The translations under genes and the position numbers were made by a program. A DNA stretch of 64,000 nucleotides from Anarhynchus alexandrinus. Lineage: Eukaryota; Chordata; Aves; Charadriiformes; Charadriidae. Location: assembly GCA_008711295.1 (NCBI GenBank), contig VUYV01000044.1, positions 2,217,247 to 2,281,246 of the forward strand, read 5' to 3'. A model generated the notes under the pieces. The model worked only from the letters and a program-made list of their open reading frames with translations. It was not told the origin of the DNA and did no database searches. Positions 57,801-64,000 of this stretch are shown here, piece after piece; the stretch's first letter is position 1, and the number at the start of each line of letters is the position of its first letter.

Positions 57801-60800
57801 AGCATCCAGCATATGGTCTCTGTATGGCCCACATGGATAATTCATCTTTGGGAGAAGCTGTGCGTGGGAATTTCTCTGGCAGTGGCAGCCTCCTCCAAGC
57901 CACATAATTTTCCGGGTGCTTTCAGTCCTCAGCTGGAGATCAGTGCACTCACTAAAAGCACAGTAAATTGGCACTTCAAACATATCACCTACTTAGTAAG
58001 TCTCCTGACTACAGGGAATGTCATATGATAGAAAAGCCATGCGACAGAGCCTGGCTTTGCCACCAGATTAAGTACAGAGATCCTTAACCAGAAATCCCTG
58101 AGCTTTACCTCCCCAGTGAGCTAAAGCAAGAACTACGGCTAGAAGTATAGTGGCATACAAGGGAACACTCTGATCATGGTGAGGAAAATGAAAGCAAAGA
58201 TGCAACGGTCTGTTCTACAGTTGCTAAGAAGTCTGAAAATGAAACAGTCATTTTAGCTTTACATAAGAAAACCCCTAAATTTCAGAGTTGGGTTGGGTAT
58301 TTTTTCCTAAATATTTGGACCTAAATGTCCATTTAGAGGTGAAACCTCAATTCTGCAATTTGAAGTGATGCATACACAGCCAAAATGTGGGAGAAGCAGG
58401 CTGTGTAAGAATAAATAATAAAAGAACAGGAAGAGAGAACAAGAGCATCCTGTGCAACTGCATTATTATCATGACATCATGGAAAGGGCTAGCAGTTCAG
58501 CCTTCTTGGAGAAGAGAAATGGTGCAAGTTCCATTCAAAGTAACAACTGGTAAAACACTGTTTGCTATCAAGTAAAGTAGTAGGTATTTGCACTTGTATT
58601 TTAGACATCGCAGCTGAGAAGTGGAATGAACGGACTGTGCAGTACAGAGGAAGATAAACACACAAAAGGAAACACTCCCCTCAACTCTTTCACTCTCTGT
58701 CAACTAAAAGGTTCCATGAAATGCTTCAGTCAGCATGTCTTAAAGATAAATACACATTTTAAGCTAAAGTCTGATCCAACAAGATTTATACGAGTAAGTA
58801 TTCATTATTACGCTTCTGTGACAGATCAAGAGAATGCCTTTCATTCTGGAAATATTTTACATCAAAAGGTGAAAGCACCAAAGTAGATCCTGAGCTAGAG
58901 TAAGAAAATATTGCTTCAGTAAAGTTATTAGAGCTATACCACTTGACTAGTGGAAAATCTGGCCACAGCAAAACTACAATTGAATAATAAGATTATTTTT
59001 CCATAAGAGCTATGAGAGATCATTGTCTTTTTCTAATAGATATAAACAATATTTAAAGATCTATTTGCAAAATGAAACACACAAGCTGATGAGCTAGTCT
59101 GTGGAGGTAGAAAAGACTTTATGATCTCTGACCTTCACTTTCTCTGCTTTCACTTCAAGAAGTGCTGCTGCTATCTTAAAAAGTGTATATATATATATAA
59201 TATTTTATATGTGTAAGTCAGTCATATGCTAAGGAAAACTATAAAGGCTTAGCTTCAGTGCATGAAAGCAATATATCGTCAAAAGGGCTAGAAGAAGATT
59301 ACTGAGTTCCTGTTATTGTAATTCTGTACTGTAAATTTTGCTGAAATATTTCAAGAATATAACTTTTTTGCTTCTATATTGCTGGAAACTAAAGATGTGA
59401 AAGATAATTGTGCATCTCGTGAATATTCATGTGAAGGGCTCTATGCAGAAAAGGGAACGCTGATAATCCTGGGGTTCTAGCCAGACTCATCAATCCTGGA
59501 AAGTGACCTTTCTCTAATTGTTTCACAGGAAAACTGCTGAAAAATGTTTTCAAGACAAAAGGCTCTATTTTTGTCTTTATCCAGGTCCAAATAGTATGTT
59601 ACATCAGTGCAGGCTTTTAGCTTTTAGTGAGAAATATTCCACATATTTCATAAATTTAAGTGACAAAGCACTGTACCTATTACAGGATCAGGCTCTCAGT
59701 GCTAGAGAAATTAAGCTGCTACTATCCAGCCTTGCCCTTTGTGCAATTTGTTTAAAGATTATGGTCCAAGTACTTTTTGGGCCATTACTATAATGGGTGA
59801 GAAATTCATTAGAGAGTAAATCCTTATATGCAGTTGCTGAATTTGGGGTTTAGCTGTAACTAATGGTAATCAGCTGAACAAGACAAAACCAGTATATAAT
59901 GCAAAACAGAGCCTGGCAGTGAGGTAACAGGCAATAGCATGAAGCAAGTATAAAAATAGTGTGAAACTGAAAACCTCCTGCCAGACAAAATGAGTTAAAA
60001 AAGGGTTAAACAGCAAAGGAAATGTTGATAAGACTCAAACCAAACCTAGGGGTGGGGAAAAACTGCTCAGATTTTTGCTGCAGATTTTACTTCAAAGTGT
60101 TACTCACAAATCTCCTGTCAAGGGCTGTTAAAAGCATTCTTAGAAAGCACAAATGCAACAGCTAAAAAGTAAAGGACTAACAATATAATTGGGATCTATG
60201 ATTCGCTTTCACCTGAATTACTTGCCCTCAAGTGAAATTCTGAAGAAAGCCACTGTTTTCTGTGCCGTATGCTACATAAAACATGATTCCCTGCTTGCAA
60301 ACCTAGCTGGTTCTTTACATGGAGAGAACTATTTCCAGAGGTTCTGCCATTGTCTTGTGCCAGTTCTATCCATGTGCCAGCTGGCTGAGTTCCTCATGCC
60401 TCCTTCAAACTCTTCCCTACAACACATGCTCTGCCCTCCAACTTCATGTGAGTTGTTACATCTCTCCTTTTAAGAAATGTCACTGTTCAGATGTTTGTTT
60501 AAGCACTGGCTTGTCAAAAAAGCACAGATTAGTATGCAGTCCGTCATAAAATCATTCCCATGGTAACGTAGTGTTTCATCTTAGAAGTATGATGCTCTTC
60601 AAACCAGCCTCTTTGCCCCTGTTTCTGTTACTGGTATTGATTCAGGATGTGTTTCTACTCTTACCACTTCCTCCATCCTGTTATATATGGTCCAACTGGT
60701 CCTCTCATGCTGATTGTTCATATGATCTTTACAAAAAGGTTTGCTGATGGTAGAATACCTTTCAGCATTCTCTCTGGTCACATGTATGTGGCCTTTCTGT

Positions 60801-61761
60801 CTGCTACTATTTAGCAGACTGCCCCTCATGAGAAACATATTTGGTTCTCTGACAATCAGCCTTTTTGTCTCAGTGCCTCCCGCCACTCCCAGTGCTCCTG
60901 TATTGTGAGAAAGGGATTGCTTTGTGTCTGCTCTACTTTCATTATTAATCTCTTGGTTGTTGACTCAGCCTTATATTTCTCTTATTGAACATGGAGATCT
61001 GTTTCTAAATTCAGACTTTCCCTCTAGCTGTTTTCCTCCCTTAGAAACTCCTTTCTTCTTCTTAAATGCTGGCAAGAACTCCCAATAACTATTCTCTCTG
61101 ATTTCATGCTGAGAATTTTCTAATATTGCATTGCACAGTCGAAGGCAATAGATGGGTATGTCAACAACCATAAACTTGAGGTGATAACATCTTTTTATTT
61201 TCACAGGTTTCTTATCAACACACGGTACTTGTCTACTGACCTCAGAACTGCTTTATTGTAAACCCCAGCAGTCGGTCACATCTCTTCAGTCCGGTTTATG
61301 TTTATTGTGCTGCTGCGATTGCATTGCAGCTGGTTCTATAATTTAGCTTGAATTGCACTGGTCATTGATTAAAGAACATTGCTGCAAATGTAGGAGTCAT
61401 ACCACTAGCACCTTCTTTAGTATTGTGTATTCACTGGCAAGACCTCTGATTTGGTGAAACTATTTTGCAGATAGCTGCTTCTTCATGGGAAATTCCTGAA
61501 TTCTAGGCCATTGTGCCTGCTGCTTTATTTTAGGTGAGGCTGCTGTGGCACTGGGGCATAATATGACATAATATGATGATTTCCCACACATTTTGCATTG
61601 CTGCAGATGAAACAGACATTAATATTTCCACCTTCTGGTCTATTTTCTATGGCACACATGCTAGACCAAAATAGATGTGATAGGATGAAGCCTTTAAAAG
61701 GTCCTGTACTTCAGAAAGACTGGAACATATAAGACACCGAAATGTGTGTTTACAGTAGGAG
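57801..61761. other. Unique sequence with an AT microsatellite
   Basis: No recognised gene. (TA)-rich repeat at 59183-59214. Plus frames 57720-58028 (102 codons), 60189-60473 (94 codons) and 59518-59793 (91 codons) are unrecognised. The phrase GCCTGGCTTTGCCACCAG at 58050-58067 could be a MIR scrap but is too short to call. Confidence 0.45.
59183..59214. repeat. (TA)n microsatellite
   Basis: GTGTATATATATATATAATA followed by TTTTATATGTG; a short dinucleotide repeat likely to vary in length. Confidence 0.85.
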
Positions 61762-61849
61762 GCCAAATCCCGATTCCAGTAAGATTCACTGAGACCACAT
61801 CTTACAGATGAAGTTGAAATATCTGTACCTAATTGTCTAAGGATTTGGC
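61762..61849. repeat. MITE-like element with 9-bp inverted ends
   Basis: GCCAAATCC (61762-61770) and GGATTTGGC (61841-61849) are exact inverted copies bounding 88 bases. The GGCCAAAT terminus matches the type of short palindromic amniote relics also seen at 14795-14881. The interior is not alignable by eye. A small non-autonomous DNA-transposon remnant is the likely explanation. Confidence 0.45.
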
Positions 61850-62707
61850 TGCAATCATACACTAAGATAAACAGCAGAACAGGAGTCTGAAGATTGTGAA
61901 CTTTGGGAAACAGCGGAGCTGAAACTTGGGTATATAAGTAAATTTAATGTCACTATTGGGGAAGAGCTACAGAAGGCTGGAAATTGGCATGTGGCTGAAA
62001 ACTCTTTAATTATTAAGCCTCCATTCTGGCTTTCTCGGCTTTCTCCAATGAAAACGGGATCAGCCCTAACCATTAAAATTAAACAAACTATGATCACAAT
62101 TAAATTTAAATAAGATGTCTTGTGGCACAGTCACAAGCATCAATTTATCCTTGTTTGAACGAATACTAGATAAACAATTGGAGCATTTGGGGGGGAGGCG
62201 CGAGGAAGAGGAAAAGCAAAAAACAAAACTGAAAAGGCTTTTTGCAACAGTAATTTATAGGCAAAAATTCTAATTAATGAAAGCCATAGAAAGCCTCAAG
62301 GAAAGGCTAAGGCAAATCCAACAGGTCATAACAGAATGAGAAAAAATTCATAGAATGCAGTGTGTCTGGTCTGTCTTTTGATTACATTTGCTGTTCTTCT
62401 TGTTTGCATCAGTTTATTTTTAATTGCTGGTTGCTGTGTTACTGTGGCTTCAATGTTATTTCCCACAAACCAGGATTTCACCTAAAAGACTGTTTAGCCA
62501 GGCAAAGCAGAAGGTATTCTATTATAGAAGACAGGAAAGGAACAATACAATTTTAAGGATATGTTCTTTCAGTAATTAAAAACAAATTAAGTATAATTTG
62601 GGTGTATGGAAACGACGTGTTAAATTATATAAATCTAAACTGTATGAACCCACAGGTATAATAAGAAAGCCATAGCAGAGATCAGGGCTTTAGAGTGTTG
62701 GGAACTG
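61850..62707. other. Unique sequence
   Basis: No recognised gene or repeat. Confidence 0.5.
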
Positions 62708-62775
62708 TGTGTGTATAGATATCTGAAGATATGCATATATACAGATATGCATATATACATATACCATACATATTT
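62708..62775. repeat. AT-rich simple repeat with a perfect 16-bp tandem
   Basis: AGATATGCATATATAC is repeated exactly twice head to tail (62727-62742 and 62743-62758), inside a TGTGTGTATAGATATC / ATATACCATACATAT context. Probably a minor variable tandem repeat. Confidence 0.85.
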
Positions 62776-64000
62776 AAGCACATATCTGATGACACTTCAG
62801 AAAACTATGCTACTTTTTATCCTACTATGTTGTCTTAAATGCTGCTCCAAGTTAGAACAGTGCAAAGAGTAGATCATATTGAAATATAAGTAATTGAGAA
62901 CAGAATATTGCTCTGAATCTCTGTTGCTTGTGATGGCTTTTAATACCATCCTAAAGACAGTAAAGCAAAAATTTGCACATTGCATCAGTATGTCTACTTA
63001 TATTCTCTCCATTATTACAGGTGAATTTTCAGGATTGACAGGAATTATTGCAGCAATTGTCAAAAAAGTAAAAACAATACTTAGATTGCAGGCAATTACA
63101 AGAATGATACAAAAGTCAGGAAATCAGTGTTGTTCAGCTTGCACGTTTGATCTATCTACCTTTTGATTTTTAAAATCCACCCCTCACTCTTCCAAGTTTT
63201 GCATCACATTTCATATTGTCAGCCCCCCGAGAAATACAGAGGAAGACAATATTATTCTGCAGGTGGTTTTTCACACTTCTGTCTACTTCTCAATCTCCAA
63301 ATCAATCCTATGTCCACATTTTCCCAGCATAGCATTCTGCTGTATCCCATCACGTGGTCCTCTTTGTCTTGTTTGTTTCCATTAGTCCTCTCCACAGCAG
63401 GTGTTGCAACAAAGATGAACACAAAAAGTAATCCTAGAAAATCTCGGAAGTAGGGAAGGGGAGACATGAAATTGCCCTAGATTCTGTTTTCCCATTCTCT
63501 TTTCATAAGAAGGTTCCCTAAATGGATCAAAAAGATCTCAGTCTGCCTGGCCTTCCCAATAAGCTGAGTGTTTACCCCCAGGTATGTCTGATATACTCCA
63601 CAAGGTGCAAGCTTCTAACGTGACAAGTTCTGACTAGGTCCAGTCAAATCCTGCCACTCACAAAACAAGAAAGTAAATCATGAACATTTACAGCAGTGCT
63701 GTCATTCCCTGTACTAGAACTCTGTGGATCATAAATTGCTTTGCTGGAATCTCAAACTATCATTTATATTCCAGATATCGAACATAAAGAGCAACTTCAG
63801 AAATGTCAATATCATAGCTTCTATCAGTGAAAATAAGTAATGTTTACAAGAATAAAAATTAAATAAACGATGCTAAAAATAATTTGCAACACATTCTGTG
63901 CTGACTGAGAAAAAAAAATATTTAATTCACTGAGGAATGCAACCAGAAGAAGAATGAAGACATAGTATACATATGACTTGAAGCTGATGGAAACAATTTA
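62776..64000. other. Unique sequence to window end
   Basis: No recognised gene. Plus frames 62894-63166 (90 codons) and 63163-63453 (96 codons) and minus 63252-63467 are unrecognised and overlap on opposite strands. The last 200 bases are AT-rich. Confidence 0.5.

Noticed and set aside
1..64000. tRNA, rRNA, CRISPR arrays or bacterial operons
   Set aside because: No cloverleaf with a GGTTCGAATCC-type B box outside SINE relics, no spaced direct repeats, and no prokaryotic gene organisation; the CR1 evidence places this in a bird nuclear genome.

Overview
This window is almost certainly nuclear DNA from a bird. The diagnostic evidence is two young CR1 LINE copies (minus strand 31438-31604, plus strand 34490-35236). 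Both end in the avian-type 3' tail of ATTCTATG-like 8-mers, and one keeps an open reverse-transcriptase frame with an FADD box. The rest fits an avian chromosome arm: low density of young repeats, AT-leaning unique sequence, one compact CpG island, and a sparse background of very old amniote repeats (MIR-type CORE-SINEs, older CR1s, short palindromic MITE-like elements). Nothing is bacterial or phage; there are no operons, tRNA/rRNA genes or CRISPR arrays.

I found no protein-coding gene that I can name. The open frames are short (mostly 60-150 codons), scattered over all frames, and resemble no family I recognise; the only one with recognisable protein motifs is the CR1 ORF2 fragment. The best evidence for a host gene is a CpG island at about 7.48-8.36 kb (two CpG-dense blocks around an AT-richer core), which is probably a promoter. 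Everything else could be intron of a long gene, intergenic DNA, or both. A few isolated splice-like signals (acceptors at 12354, 20663, 24546; a 52-base acceptor/donor pair at 52236-52287; abutting acceptor/donor at 32388) are recorded as weak candidates only.

Layout: 1-7.4 kb, unique sequence with one MIR. 7.4-8.4 kb, CpG island. 8.4-31.3 kb, unique sequence with old MIR and MITE remnants and a one-N assembly join at 21405. 31.3-35.2 kb, the most structured part: a one-N join at 31605 with duplicated flanks and a CR1 present in only one copy, a decayed palindromic element, a MIR, and the young plus-strand CR1 interrupted by 123 N. 35.2-64 kb, unique sequence with three old CR1 fragments (41.6, 45.9, 54.7 kb), MIR and MITE remnants, AT microsatellites, and a candidate conserved non-coding block near 54.2-54.5 kb.

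The most informative observation concerns assembly and population variation. Both single-N joins carry a local direct duplication in which one copy has an insertion the other lacks (a CR1 in one case, 62 bp in the other). That is what a diploid assembly shows when two haplotypes are laid end to end, so the CR1 may be a segregating presence/absence polymorphism. I see no evidence of a new biological system.
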